The notes: generated by a model from the sequence alone, not told the origin. Positions 52,377 through 61,444 are shown, counted from the stretch's first letter. The stretch is 64,000 bases of DNA from Streptomyces lincolnensis (GCF_001685355.1 NZ_CP016438.1:6200001-6264000), one strand, 5' to 3'. Made by a program: numbers and translations.

Positions 52377-53039
52377 GTGCTGGGGGACGACGCGGAGCTG
52401 ACGACCGCGGTGCTTGCGGCACAGGACGGGGACGAGACCGCGTTCCGGACTGTGTACCGCGCCGTGCACCCACGGCTGCTCGGGTACGTCCGGACACTGG
52501 TCGGCGACCCGGACGCCGAGGACGTCACGTCCGAGACCTGGCTCCAGATAGCGCGTGACCTGGAGAGGTTCAGCGGGGACGCGGACCGCTTCCGCGGCTG
52601 GGCCGCCCGGATAGCCCGCAATCGCGCACTGGACCACATACGCATGCGCGGCCGCCGCCCGGCCATCGGCGGTGACGAGACGGAGCTGACCGGCAAGCCC
52701 GCCGAGTCCGACACCGCGGGCGAGGCGATGGAGTCGATGGCCACCGACAGCACGCTCTCCCTCATCGCCCGGCTGCCGCAGGACCAGGCCGAGGCCGTCG
52801 TCCTGCGCGTGGTCGTCGGCCTCGACGCGAAGACCGCCGCCGAGACGCTCGGCAAGCGCCCGGGCGCCGTCCGGACGGCCGCGCACCGTGGTCTGAAACG
52901 GCTCGCCGAGCTGCTCGACGGCGATCCGGACGCGGCCGGTGTGCTCGACGCGCTGCCGCCGCAGCGAGAACCGCGCGCCGACGCGGTGACGTCCGCAGGT
53001 GTGACGCATATGCGCGCACGGACGCAGAAGGACATGTGA
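52377..53039 (+). CDS. ECF-like RNA polymerase sigma factor (module 2)
   Basis: A 220-residue sigma factor and a paralogue of the one at 50153-50878. Region 2 contains LLGYVRTLVGDPDAEDVTSE then TWLQIARDLERFSGDADRFR; region 4 contains RLPQDQAEAVVLRVVVGLDA then KTAAETLGKRPGAVRTAAHR. GTG 52377 follows GAGG nine bases upstream. The stop overlaps the GTG/ATG start of the adjacent membrane-protein gene, so the pair is coupled. Regions 2 and 4 are both complete, so it should be functional. Confidence 0.92.
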   Translation: MLGDDAELTTAVLAAQDGDETAFRTVYRAVHPRLLGYVRTLVGDPDAEDVTSETWLQIARDLERFSGDADRFRGWAARIARNRALDHIRMRGRRPAIGGDETELTGKPAESDTAGEAMESMATDSTLSLIARLPQDQAEAVVLRVVVGLDAKTAAETLGKRPGAVRTAAHRGLKRLAELLDGDPDAAGVLDALPPQREPRADAVTSAGVTHMRARTQKDM

Positions 53040-54184
53040 TGGCCGACGAGCGCTGTGATTTTCCGGGGGACACCCCTCGGACCCCCGGCCGGTGGCTGAA
53101 CCGCGAAACGGCGGAGCTTCTGCTGAGCGGAGCCTCACTCGAAGCTGTCGACGCGGCCGACCGCGACCAGGCCGAACGTCTGGCGAAGACCCTCGACTCG
53201 CTCTCCGTGGAACCCCCGCCGGGTGCCGAACTCCCCGGCGAGGCCGCCGCGTTGGCCGCCTTCCGCAAGGTCCGCGCGGACCGCGCGGACGACTGGATCG
53301 GCGTGCCCGCCCCCGGTCACCGCACCCGTGTCCCCTCCTCCGACTCCTCCGACGCCGGACTCGTGCGCATCGGCGACCCCGCCGACCGTGCCGACGATCC
53401 GCGCCCCCGCCGAGGCCGTGCCCTGCGCCTCGGGCTGGCCGCCGCGCTGACCGTCGGGATGGTCGGCGGGGTCGCCGCCGCGGTCGGCATCGGATTCCTG
53501 CCCGGCGTGGGCGACAGCGAGCCGGACCCCGCCGCCACGGTCTCGGCGGCGGCGACCCCGAACCGCCCGTTCGTCTCCCCGTCGCCGCCCGCCGCCCACA
53601 GCGAGCCCCGGCCCGACGGAGCCGAGAACGACACCGGCCGGCAGCCTCCGAGGGACACCGCACGGGAGGGTTCCGCGCCCCCCGGGACCGGAACCGGCAG
53701 CGAGGGCCGGTCGAAGCAGCCCGGCGCCTGGCGCGGCGCTCCCTCGGCCTGCCGCGACGTACGGGACGGCAAGAACCTGAACGCCGACCGCAGACGCACC
53801 CTGGAGGGCGCGGCGGGCGGCCCCTCGCAAGTGAAGGACTACTGCAAGGGCCTGCTGGCCGCCCCGAACTCCGCCGACGGCTCCACCGGGCGCTCCGACA
53901 CCGACGTCAGGAACGGCGTCAGGAAGGACGGCCGGGGCGACGACGAAGGCGGCGACAAAGGCAGGGGGAGGGGCAGGGGCGGCGACGGGCACCGGGACGA
54001 CCGGGAGCGGGACGACCGGGACCGGGGCAGAGGGGAGAGCGACGGCTACGGCGGCCGCCACCTCGGTCACGGACGGGTCGGGTTCGGTGTGAACAGCGGT
54101 GCCGCCCCTCTCAAGAGCCTTGCGAAGGACCCCTCTGAGCTGCGGTTTTCCAGGACTTCGAACTTTTTCGCCGGAAGGGTGTGA
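53036..54184 (+). CDS. Membrane protein paired with sigma module 2 (putative regulator)
   Basis: A 382-residue single-span protein. Cytoplasmic N-terminus (~125 residues; LLLSGASLEAVDAADRDQAE and GEAAALAAFRKVRADRAD), one helix (LGLAAALTVGMVGGVAAAVG), a Pro/Ser-rich linker, a small extracellular segment with Cys pair (SACRDVRDGK ... SQVKDYCKGLLA) and a long Gly/Asp/Arg/Lys-rich low-complexity tail (~290-370). It is paralogous in layout to 51029-51958. GTG 53036 overlaps the sigma stop; ATG 53039 is the alternative. Likely a membrane anti-sigma partner, by context. Confidence 0.75.
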   Translation: MMADERCDFPGDTPRTPGRWLNRETAELLLSGASLEAVDAADRDQAERLAKTLDSLSVEPPPGAELPGEAAALAAFRKVRADRADDWIGVPAPGHRTRVPSSDSSDAGLVRIGDPADRADDPRPRRGRALRLGLAAALTVGMVGGVAAAVGIGFLPGVGDSEPDPAATVSAAATPNRPFVSPSPPAAHSEPRPDGAENDTGRQPPRDTAREGSAPPGTGTGSEGRSKQPGAWRGAPSACRDVRDGKNLNADRRRTLEGAAGGPSQVKDYCKGLLAAPNSADGSTGRSDTDVRNGVRKDGRGDDEGGDKGRGRGRGGDGHRDDRERDDRDRGRGESDGYGGRHLGHGRVGFGVNSGAAPLKSLAKDPSELRFSRTSNFFAGRV

Positions 54185-54342
54185 CGTTTCCGGCCCCTCC
54201 GGCGCAGTAATGAGTGAGCCGACTGGTCATCGGCCGCCGCACAGAGCCGGGGGTTCCCCCCGTACCCACGGCTCGTGCACCTCGGCGCGGGCGGGACACG
54301 TTCCCCCGGTCCCGCCCGCGCCCCATATCCGCACCCCGCGCC

Positions 54343-55185
54343 TCACCAGTGGACGACGACCTTGTCGCCGTTCCTCACCTGCGCGAACAGATCCGCGATC
54401 GCCGCCTCGTCCCGGACGTTGACACAGCCGTGCGAGGCGCCGGCGTAACCGCGGGCCGCGAAGTCGGACGAGTAGTGCACGGCCTGGCCGCCGCTGAAGA
54501 ACAGGGCGTACGGCATCGGCGAGTCGTAGAGCGTCGACACATGGTGGCGGGACTTCCAGTAGACGCTGAACACACCCTCGCGGGTGGGCGTGTACTGCGA
54601 GCCGAAGCGGACCGGCACGGTGGTGACGGTCCGCCCGTCGATCATCCAGCGCAGGGTGCGGCTGGTCTTGCTGATGCACAGCGCCCGGCCGGTCAGACAG
54701 CGCGGGTCCGGATCGTCGGCCGGCTGCCCGCCCATCAGATACAGGTCCCACCGGCCGGGCTCCTGGGTCATCCTCAGCAGCCGCTGCCAGGTGACGGTGT
54801 CCGTCCGCCCCGTCCGCGGCAGCCCGCGCTTGCCCTGGAAACCCCTGACCGCCCGCTCCGTGAGGTCGTCGTACGTCCCGGTCGGACCGTCGAAGAGCCA
54901 GGCGACCTGGCGCAGCCGGGCCTGGAGCTCGCGGACGTCACGGCCGGTGTCGCCCCGGGACCACAGGACGGCGGGCGCGGCCCTGGTGGCGGGCGGCGTG
55001 CGGCTCGGTCCGCTCGGCTCCGGGTCGTCGTCCGCGGGCGGTGTGCCGCGCTGCGGCACCTCTATGCGGATGGGGCCCTGCGGTTTCCCGTCCTGGTCGG
55101 TGGCCTCGACCGTGCAGCCGCAGACGGCGACCGCCGTCAGCGCCAGCAGTGCGGTGAACGCTCTCCCCATGCCCGTACTACGCAT
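54343..55185 (-). CDS. L,D-transpeptidase (YkuD) lipoprotein with peptidoglycan-binding domain
   Basis: A 280-residue lipoprotein. Signal and lipobox: [12 protein letters not shown] with a lipidation Cys at 24 (or 22). A PG_binding_1-like domain (~75-130; [20 protein letters not shown]) is followed by a YkuD catalytic domain (~150-280) with the motif [12 protein letters not shown] (Cys254). L,D-transpeptidases make 3-3 cross-links or attach proteins to peptidoglycan and are insensitive to most penicillins. ATG 55185 is chosen because GGAGGG precedes it; ATG 55170 is also possible. Confidence 0.9.
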   Translation of the reverse strand: MRSTGMGRAFTALLALTAVAVCGCTVEATDQDGKPQGPIRIEVPQRGTPPADDDPEPSGPSRTPPATRAAPAVLWSRGDTGRDVRELQARLRQVAWLFDGPTGTYDDLTERAVRGFQGKRGLPRTGRTDTVTWQRLLRMTQEPGRWDLYLMGGQPADDPDPRCLTGRALCISKTSRTLRWMIDGRTVTTVPVRFGSQYTPTREGVFSVYWKSRHHVSTLYDSPMPYALFFSGGQAVHYSSDFAARGYAGASHGCVNVRDEAAIADLFAQVRNGDKVVVHW

Positions 55186-55293
55186 CCAGGCCCTCCGTCG
55201 TCTCACCGGCACCTTCCCAGATGTCTCCCCAGGGGTGACCGGTTGCGAACGGTTCCGGGGCGCCTCGGCCGAGACCGCAATACCGTGGTGGGC

Positions 55294-56874
55294 ATGACGC
55301 GTGAGTCGGAGTCCGGACTGCCCATCGAACCCGTCTACGGCCCCGAGGCCCTGGAAGACTGGGACCCCGCCGAGAAACTCGGCGAGCCCGGGGCCTACCC
55401 CTACACCCGCGGTGTCTACCCGTCGATGTACACCGGCCGCCCCTGGACCATGCGCCAGTACGCCGGTTTCGGTACGGCCGCGGAGTCCAACGCCCGCTAC
55501 CAGCAGCTCATCGCCAACGGCACGATGGGCCTGTCGGTCGCCTTCGACCTGCCCACCCAGATGGGCCACGACTCCGACGCGCCCCTCGCGCACGGCGAGG
55601 TCGGCAAGGTGGGCGTCGCCATCGACTCGATCGACGACATGCGCGTGCTGTTCGGCGGGATCCCGCTGGACAAGGTGTCGACGTCGATGACGATCAACGC
55701 GCCGGCCGCGCTGCTGCTGCTCCTCTACCAACTGGTGGCGGAGGAGCAGGGCGTCGGCGCGGACCGGCTGACCGGCACCATCCAGAACGACGTGCTGAAG
55801 GAGTACATCGCGCGGGGCACGTACATCTTCCCGCCCAAGCCCTCGCTCCGGCTGATCGCCGACATCTTCCGGTACTGCAAGGCCGAGATCCCGAAGTGGA
55901 ACACCATCTCGATCTCCGGCTACCACATGGCCGAGGCGGGCGCCTCGCCCGCGCAGGAGATCGCGTTCACGCTGGCCGACGGCATCGAGTACGTCCGCAC
56001 GGCGGTCGCGGCCGGCATGGACGTCGACGACTTCGCTCCCCGGCTGTCCTTCTTCTTCGTCGCCCGTACGACGATCCTGGAGGAGGTCGCCAAGTTCCGG
56101 GCCGCCCGCCGGATCTGGGCGCGGGTGATGAAGGAGGAGTTCGGCGCCGAGAACCCCAAGTCGCTGATGCTGCGCTTCCACACCCAGACCGCGGGGGTGC
56201 AGCTGACGGCCCAGCAGCCCGAGGTGAACCTGGTGCGCGTCGCCGTCCAGGGGCTCGCGGCGGTGCTCGGCGGCACCCAGTCCCTGCACACCAACTCCTT
56301 CGACGAGGCGATCGCGCTGCCCACCGACAAGGCGGCGCGGCTGGCTCTGCGTACCCAGCAGGTGCTCGCCCACGAGACCGATGTGACCGCGACGGTCGAT
56401 CCCTTCGCCGGGTCGTACGTCGTCGAGAGGATGACCGACGACGTGGAGGCGGCCGCGCTGGACCTCATGCGGAAGGTCGAGGACCTCGGTGGGGCGGTCG
56501 CCGCGATCGAGCACGGGTTCCAGAAGGGCGAGATCGAGCGCAGCGCGTATCGGATCGCTCAGGAGACCGACGCCGGCGAGCGGGTCGTGGTCGGCGTCAA
56601 CCGGTTCCAGCTCGACGAGGAGGAGCCGTACGAGCCGCTCCGGGTCGATCCCGCGATCGAGGCGCAGCAGGTGGAGCGGCTCGTGAGGTTGCGGGCGGAG
56701 CGGGACCAGGCGGCGGTGGATTCGGCGCTGGGCGCTCTGCGGAAGGCGGCGGAGGGGGAGGACAACGTGCTGTATCCGATGAAGGACGCGTTGCGGGCCC
56801 GGGCGACGGTGGGGGAGGTGTGCAATGCGCTGCGCGGGGTGTGGGGGACGTATGTTCCGTCGGACGCGTTCTGA
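55294..56874 (+). CDS. Acyl-CoA mutase large subunit (methylmalonyl-CoA mutase family), without B12 domain
   Basis: A 526-residue protein covering only the TIM-barrel substrate domain of a B12-dependent acyl-CoA mutase. Conserved parts are [53 protein letters not shown] and [17 protein letters not shown]. There is no C-terminal DxHxxG cobalamin-binding domain, so a separate small subunit must supply it, as in IcmA/IcmB. At the two positions I remember as discriminating, it has Tyr (RQYAGF) and Arg (ARGTYIFPP) like methylmalonyl-CoA mutase, not Phe and Gln like isobutyryl-CoA mutase. The exact substrate is uncertain. ATG 55294 is the start. Confidence 0.88.
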   Translation: MTRESESGLPIEPVYGPEALEDWDPAEKLGEPGAYPYTRGVYPSMYTGRPWTMRQYAGFGTAAESNARYQQLIANGTMGLSVAFDLPTQMGHDSDAPLAHGEVGKVGVAIDSIDDMRVLFGGIPLDKVSTSMTINAPAALLLLLYQLVAEEQGVGADRLTGTIQNDVLKEYIARGTYIFPPKPSLRLIADIFRYCKAEIPKWNTISISGYHMAEAGASPAQEIAFTLADGIEYVRTAVAAGMDVDDFAPRLSFFFVARTTILEEVAKFRAARRIWARVMKEEFGAENPKSLMLRFHTQTAGVQLTAQQPEVNLVRVAVQGLAAVLGGTQSLHTNSFDEAIALPTDKAARLALRTQQVLAHETDVTATVDPFAGSYVVERMTDDVEAAALDLMRKVEDLGGAVAAIEHGFQKGEIERSAYRIAQETDAGERVVVGVNRFQLDEEEPYEPLRVDPAIEAQQVERLVRLRAERDQAAVDSALGALRKAAEGEDNVLYPMKDALRARATVGEVCNALRGVWGTYVPSDAF

Positions 56875-56886
56875 GGTCCGACTGCC

Positions 56887-58320
56887 TCAGGCACCTACTC
56901 GTGCCGTGTACTGCGGCAGACCGACCGGGGTTTCGCCGGCCCAGCCGACGTAGCCGTCCGGGCGGATCAGGAACAGGCCCCTTCCGTACGTCGGTTGCTC
57001 CTCACCGGTGACCACATGGACCGACGTGGCTGGTTCCGAGGGCTCCACCCCTATCGCGAGCAGCGTCCAGTGCGGGCCCCGGAACGCGTCGAACAGGCGT
57101 AGGCCGCCCAGCGTGCCGTCGGGGGCGCGGTCGCCGGCCCGGATGGGTCCCGGTTGAGGCCGGGTCTCCTCCGTGAGGGACGAGTCCCGGTAGCCGAGGC
57201 CGAGTTGGCGGGTCGCGTCGCCGCGGCGGGTCTCGCCCCGGTGGACGCTGGTGGAGAGGCCGAGCACGGCGGAGGCGACGGGGCGGCGCTCCTCCTCGTA
57301 GGTGTCGAGCAGGGCCGGGTCCGCCCCGCCCCGCAGGACCGCACCGAGCTTCCAGCCCAGGTTGTAGGCGTCCTGGACGCTGGTGTTGAGGCCCTGGCCG
57401 CCCGCGGGGGAGTGGATGTGGGCGGCGTCGCCCGCGAGGAAGACCCGGCCGTGCCGGAACCGGTCGGCGAGGGCCGCTCGCGGGCGGAAGTCGGAGGCCC
57501 AGCGCACCTGCGTGACGGCCTGCGCGGCGAGGTGGGAGCGGGCGGCGACGACCTCGCGGATGCCGTCGAGGGAGCGGGCGGCGACGACCTCGCGGATGCC
57601 GTCGAGCGAGAGGTCGACCGCCGTGCCCTCCGGGAACCGGGCCATGACCTGGAAGTCCTCCGTACCGGCCAGGGGGCAGATCGCGAGGAAGCCGTCGGTG
57701 TCCGCGCTGGGCGGGAAGAGGTGCCAGTTGTCGCGGTCGAGGCCGGTGATCCGGACGTCCGCGACGAGGGTCGGGTTCGGGTCCACCGTCTCGCCGGTCA
57801 GGGCGATGCCGAGGGCGCGGCGGACGGTCGAGCGGCCGCCGTCGGCGGCGACCAGGTAGCGGGCGCGGAGGTCCGGGCCGGTCGCGAAGCCCACCGTCAC
57901 GCCCTCGGCGTCCTGCGTGAGCCCGGTAGCCTCCCGCCCGAAGGCCACCTTGCCGCCCAGTTCCTCCAGCCGTGCGAACAGCACCTCCTGGGTGCGCCAC
58001 TGCGGCACCATCCAGGGCTCGTTGTAGGGGGAGTCGTCGGTGACCTCGGCGGCGTCGAACATCCGGTGCTCACCGGCCCGTTCGCCGTCCTGCCAGATCA
58101 TCCCGACCGGATAGCCGCCGCCGACCGCGCGGATCGCCGCCAGGACGCCCAGGTCGTCGAAGACCTCCATCGTGCGCGGCTGGATCCCCTTGCCGCGCGA
58201 GCCCGGGAACAGCCCGTCGCCCTTCTCCACCACCAGCGCGTCCATCCCGCGCCGGGCCAGGTCGATACCGAGCGCGAGCCCGCTCGGCCCCGCGCCGACG
58301 ACCAGTACGTCGGTGTCCAT
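56887..58320 (-). CDS. FAD-dependent aromatic monooxygenase (PheA/TfdB-like)
   Basis: A 477-residue class A flavoprotein hydroxylase. Motifs: GxGxxG in VVGAGPSGLALGIDLARRGM, the DG motif in VAADGGRSTVRRALGI and the GD motif in VFLAGDAAHIHSPAGGQGLN. Such enzymes hydroxylate phenols, polyketides or antibiotics such as rifampicin and tetracycline. An internal 36-base tandem duplication repeats the 12 residues SLDGIREVVAAR. It is divergent from a TetR gene; two palindromic operators lie between them. ATG 58320 is the start. Confidence 0.92.
   Translation of the reverse strand: MDTDVLVVGAGPSGLALGIDLARRGMDALVVEKGDGLFPGSRGKGIQPRTMEVFDDLGVLAAIRAVGGGYPVGMIWQDGERAGEHRMFDAAEVTDDSPYNEPWMVPQWRTQEVLFARLEELGGKVAFGREATGLTQDAEGVTVGFATGPDLRARYLVAADGGRSTVRRALGIALTGETVDPNPTLVADVRITGLDRDNWHLFPPSADTDGFLAICPLAGTEDFQVMARFPEGTAVDLSLDGIREVVAARSLDGIREVVAARSHLAAQAVTQVRWASDFRPRAALADRFRHGRVFLAGDAAHIHSPAGGQGLNTSVQDAYNLGWKLGAVLRGGADPALLDTYEEERRPVASAVLGLSTSVHRGETRRGDATRQLGLGYRDSSLTEETRPQPGPIRAGDRAPDGTLGGLRLFDAFRGPHWTLLAIGVEPSEPATSVHVVTGEEQPTYGRGLFLIRPDGYVGWAGETPVGLPQYTARVGA
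57536..57607 (-). repeat. In-frame 36-base tandem duplication inside the monooxygenase gene
   Basis: Two adjacent 36-base copies (57536-57571 and 57572-57607) are identical except the last base. They encode the peptide SLDGIREVVAAR twice. The duplication preserves the frame and adds 12 residues to the substrate-side domain. Confidence 0.95.
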
Positions 58321-58332
58321 ACGGCCACTCTC

Positions 58333-58347
58333 CTTAACGCTGTTAAG
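58333..58347. promoter_or_regulatory. TetR operator 1
   Basis: The 15-base inverted repeat CTTAACGCTGTTAAG with CTTAAC half-sites. It lies 13 bases upstream of the monooxygenase start and pairs with the second copy at 58370-58384. Confidence 0.82.
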
Positions 58348-58369
58348 TTCCATCGGGTACGACCATGCC

Positions 58370-58384
58370 CTTAACGTTGTTAAG
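58370..58384. promoter_or_regulatory. TetR operator 2
   Basis: CTTAACGTTGTTAAG, the same inverted repeat as operator 1 with one central change. It lies ten bases before the TetR start codon; centre-to-centre distance to operator 1 is 37 bases. The two sites predict repression of both divergent genes. Confidence 0.85.
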
Positions 58385-58393
58385 CTGTCAAGC

Positions 58394-59101
58394 GTGACTA
58401 CGGAACGCCGGACGCCCCTGGACCGCACACGGGTCGCGGACACCGCGCTGAAGCTCCTGAACGAGGTCGGCCTGGACGGCCTGACCCTGCGTGCCATCGC
58501 CAAGGAGCTGGACGTCAAGGCGCCCGCCCTGTACTGGCACTTCAAGGACAAGCAGGCGCTGCTCGACGAGATGGCGACCGAGATGTTCCGCCGCATGGTC
58601 GCCGGGACACCGCTCGACCCGGACGACACCTGGCAAGAACGGCTGCTGAAGTCCAACCGCGGACTGCGCGCGGCACTGCTCGGCTACCGCGACGGCGCGA
58701 AGGTCTTCAGCGGGTCACGGTTCACCGGGCTGGTGCACGTGGAGCAGATGGAGGACGGCCTGCGCCTCCTCACGGCCGCCGGGTTCACCCTCCCCCAGGC
58801 GGTCCGCGCGACCTCCACGACATACCTCTACACCCTCGGTTTCGTCACCGAGGAACAGGGCGTCGAACCCCTCCCCGGCGAGCGCCGCGAGGGGTACGAC
58901 CTGACCGAACGCACCCGCCTGATGGCCGACTTCCCCCTGTCGGCCGCGGCGGGCACGGAAATCTTCCAGAACTACGACGAACACTTCGAGGAGGGCCTGG
59001 AGCTGGTGCTCGCAGGAATCGAGAAACGGTACGTCAGCGCCCCTTCAGGGGCGCGGGGAACTGCGCGACCAGCCACGACGAACCCGCGGACAACCACTTA
59101 G
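58394..59101 (+). CDS. TetR-family repressor (TetR/tetracycline-type C-terminal domain)
   Basis: A 235-residue regulator: helix-turn-helix (TALKLLNEVGLDGLTLRAIA then KELDVKAPALYWHFKDKQAL) and a TetR_C domain of the tetracycline-repressor type (LLLSxAGFT-like region LRLLTAAGFTLPQAVRATST). It is divergent from the FAD monooxygenase, with two palindromic operators in the 73-base gap, so it probably represses both until a small aromatic ligand is bound. GTG 58394 is the start. The C-terminal ~20 residues (from SAPSGARGTARP) are encoded by a dispersed Streptomyces repeat, so the ancestral protein was probably shorter. Confidence 0.93.
   Translation: MTTERRTPLDRTRVADTALKLLNEVGLDGLTLRAIAKELDVKAPALYWHFKDKQALLDEMATEMFRRMVAGTPLDPDDTWQERLLKSNRGLRAALLGYRDGAKVFSGSRFTGLVHVEQMEDGLRLLTAAGFTLPQAVRATSTTYLYTLGFVTEEQGVEPLPGERREGYDLTERTRLMADFPLSAAAGTEIFQNYDEHFEEGLELVLAGIEKRYVSAPSGARGTARPATTNPRTTT
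59047..59080 (+). repeat. Dispersed Streptomyces repeat, copy 2
   Basis: AGGGGCGCGGGGAACTGCGC and its continuation to AGCCACGACG, 32 of 34 bases identical to the copy at 42909-42942. It lies inside the 3' end of the TetR frame, adding its C-terminal residues. Confidence 0.85.
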
Positions 59102-60003
59102 CCGCGCCCCCTCAACCCCTTCCGCACCGCCCGCGTAACAACAGGCGGCAGCAGATCCACAGCGACCCGCCGCACAGGCGACCGCCGCCGCTTGGGCACC
59201 GGGGCGGAAACCGACGTAGCAACCGGCTCAGGCGCAGTGGCAACGTAATGCCGCGACCGCGGAAACTCCGGCTCCCGCATCCCCTTCGACCGCGCCCGCA
59301 CCAGCCGGTGCCCCGCCGCGTGCTGCACGCTCAGCCCGACGTCCGACCGGCCGCGGAGCATCTCCAGCAGTTCTTCCTGCACGGCCTCGGGATCCCCCCA
59401 CGTGCCGTACAGCTTCTGCGTGCTGAGGCAGATCGGCCGCAGCCCGCGGTTCAGCACCGCCTCCCACGTGGCGACCGAGACGCCGGGGGTGTGCTCGGAG
59501 CGGAAGTCGTCGAGGACGACGATGCCGTCGGGGAGCAGGATCTCGTGGGCCGCGCCGATGTCGTCGTGGACGTGCTCGTACAGGTGCGAGGCGTCGATGT
59601 GGACGAAGCGGCAGGTCTTCGGGGCCACCTCGCCGGAGATCACGGAGGTCGGCGCCTCGATCACGCGCGGCAGTTCGGGGTGGAAGGAGAGGTAGTTGCG
59701 TTCGAAGGCCTGGCGGGTGAGGGAGGAGTAGGACTTCGCGGTCTCGGCGCGGTTGGCGCCGTCCGGTGCCTCGCCGCCGAACAGGTCGCAGACGGTGAAG
59801 TGTTCGCCGTCCTGCCGGTGCCGGCCGAGGAGGATCGCGCTCTTGCCGAGGTATACGCCGAGTTCCAGCAGGTCGCCGCGGAAGCCGCCGGCCTCCTGCC
59901 GGTCGAGGAGCCAGGTGAACAGCACCTGGTCGAGCGGGGGGAACCAGCCCGGGACGTCCGAGAGTTCGCCGGGCAGCCTGTCAGTGGGGTGTGCAGTCGC
60001 CAT
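59098..60003 (-). CDS. Class I SAM-dependent methyltransferase (TylF/Methyltransf_24-like)
   Basis: A 301-residue protein. The SAM-binding start is GDLLELGVYLGKSAILLGRH; a metal-site-like segment is FVHIDASHLYEHVHDDI followed by GIVVLDDFRS. The layout matches the TylF/macrocin O-methyltransferase group, which methylates sugar hydroxyls. In this gene order (acyltransferase, sialyltransferase-like, GT8) it may modify a cell-surface glycan. The C-terminus is Arg/Pro-rich. ATG 60003 is used; the frame is open to 60084. The 3' end overlaps the TetR gene by four bases, convergent. Confidence 0.85.
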   Translation of the reverse strand: MATAHPTDRLPGELSDVPGWFPPLDQVLFTWLLDRQEAGGFRGDLLELGVYLGKSAILLGRHRQDGEHFTVCDLFGGEAPDGANRAETAKSYSSLTRQAFERNYLSFHPELPRVIEAPTSVISGEVAPKTCRFVHIDASHLYEHVHDDIGAAHEILLPDGIVVLDDFRSEHTPGVSVATWEAVLNRGLRPICLSTQKLYGTWGDPEAVQEELLEMLRGRSDVGLSVQHAAGHRLVRARSKGMREPEFPRSRHYVATAPEPVATSVSAPVPKRRRSPVRRVAVDLLPPVVTRAVRKGLRGRG

Positions 60004-60090
60004 GCATGGGTATCTGCTCGCTGCGCGCCGGAGAATCGGTCGGCCGGCTGAACGTCCCGTGAACAGCTCGGCGTGCCCCCGCACACCGGC

Positions 60091-61230
60091 TCATCGCATC
60101 TTCGCCAGTGCCGCCCGCAGTCGTGGGGTCAGCGGCTTCTCGACGTACCGGTTCAGCAGCCAGGCGAGGACCAGCATCGACAGGACGGTGAGGGCGAAGG
60201 TCTCCGCGGACGGCAGGCCCAGGCCGATGTGCAGGGCGCGCACGACGACCCAGCCGAGGTGCTCGTGGACCAGGTAGAACGGGTACGTCAGCGCTCCGGC
60301 GACCGTCAGCCAGCGCCAGTTGGCCCAGTTCAGCCAGCCCAGCGCGATCGCCGCGACCGCGACGAAGCCGAGGGCGACGACGAGGGCGATGCCGAACGAG
60401 GTGCGGTGGGCGAAGGCGTTCGGGTCGGCGGCGTTCCACAGCTCCTTGACCGCGTAGTGCTGCCCGATCAGGAAGCTGACGGCCACGATGCCCCAGCCGT
60501 AGACGTCCTTGCGGTCGCGGTGGACGAGGTAGAGGCCGACCCCGCCGATGAAGAAGGGGGCGTACTCCGGCATGAAGACGATGTCCAGCAGCGGCTGCCG
60601 CGCGCCCTGGGTGATCGCCGCAGCCAGGGTCCAGCCCGCGCAGAACAGGATCACGCGGCGGCGGGTGGCGCCGGGCAGGACCACGCACAGCGCGAACAGG
60701 GCGTAGAAGCGGACCTCCGCCCACAGCGTCCAGCACACGCCGAGGACGCGGTCCACGCCCAGCGGGTACTGGAGCATCGTCAGGTTGACGAGGGTGTCGC
60801 TCGGGGAGAGGGCCTTGTAGGTGACCATCGGCAGCGCGAACACGGCCGTCACCAGCAGAACGGCCGCCCAGTAGGCGGGCAGCAGCCGGGAGGCGCGGGA
60901 GGCGAAGAACGACTTCAGCGGTCTGCCCCAGCCGCTCATGCAGATCACGAATCCGCTGATCACGAAGAAGATCTGGACGCCGAGACAGCCGTAGGCGAAA
61001 TAGTTGTGCAGCGTCGGGAACTGCTTCTCCGGGGAGCTTCCCCAGGCATGGGTGATCTCGCCGCCGCGGCCGCCGTAGTGGTAGGCGGCCACCATCAGCG
61101 CGGCGACCAGGCGCAGGCCGTCCAGGGCGCGCAGGCGGGGTTCCGGACGAGGGGTCGTGCGTTCCGGCCGGCGGGGCTCGGTCGCGTCCAGGGGCGCGTC
61201 GGGCACCGGTCGGACGGTCATGCTGGTCAC
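60091..61230 (-). CDS. Acyltransferase family (acyltransferase 3) membrane protein
   Basis: A 379-residue integral membrane acyltransferase with ~10 helices. Conserved pieces include LDGLRLVAALMVAAYHY (the catalytic His region), GVQIFFVISGFVI and SRASRLLPAYWAAVLL. These enzymes O-acetylate or O-acylate surface polysaccharides, antibiotics or lipids. GTG 61230 is chosen because GAGGGGA lies just upstream; the frame is open to 61251. Adjacent methyltransferase and glycosyltransferases suggest a polysaccharide substrate. Confidence 0.9.
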   Translation of the reverse strand: MTSMTVRPVPDAPLDATEPRRPERTTPRPEPRLRALDGLRLVAALMVAAYHYGGRGGEITHAWGSSPEKQFPTLHNYFAYGCLGVQIFFVISGFVICMSGWGRPLKSFFASRASRLLPAYWAAVLLVTAVFALPMVTYKALSPSDTLVNLTMLQYPLGVDRVLGVCWTLWAEVRFYALFALCVVLPGATRRRVILFCAGWTLAAAITQGARQPLLDIVFMPEYAPFFIGGVGLYLVHRDRKDVYGWGIVAVSFLIGQHYAVKELWNAADPNAFAHRTSFGIALVVALGFVAVAAIALGWLNWANWRWLTVAGALTYPFYLVHEHLGWVVVRALHIGLGLPSAETFALTVLSMLVLAWLLNRYVEKPLTPRLRAALAKMR

Positions 61231-61444
61231 GAAAATCCCCTCACCGGGCATTCCAACAGGTACTTGCCAGCACGCTAGTCCGAATCACAGGGGGGTCCTG
61301 GACGCCCGGCCAACGATTGGCCGTCTGGTCCCGGTGAGTTCACCTGAATGTCGTTTTGGCTTCCTAAGTTTCCCCAGAATCCCCCCACGTCTCGATAAAC
61401 CCAAGAACACAGCCAAAGCTGGGTAAAAAAACAACGGGAGTGCC

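Noticed and set aside
53930..54060. Purine-rich repetitive stretch at the end of the second sigma-paired membrane protein gene
   Set aside because: It encodes the Gly/Asp/Arg-rich extracellular tail in frame and needs no other explanation.
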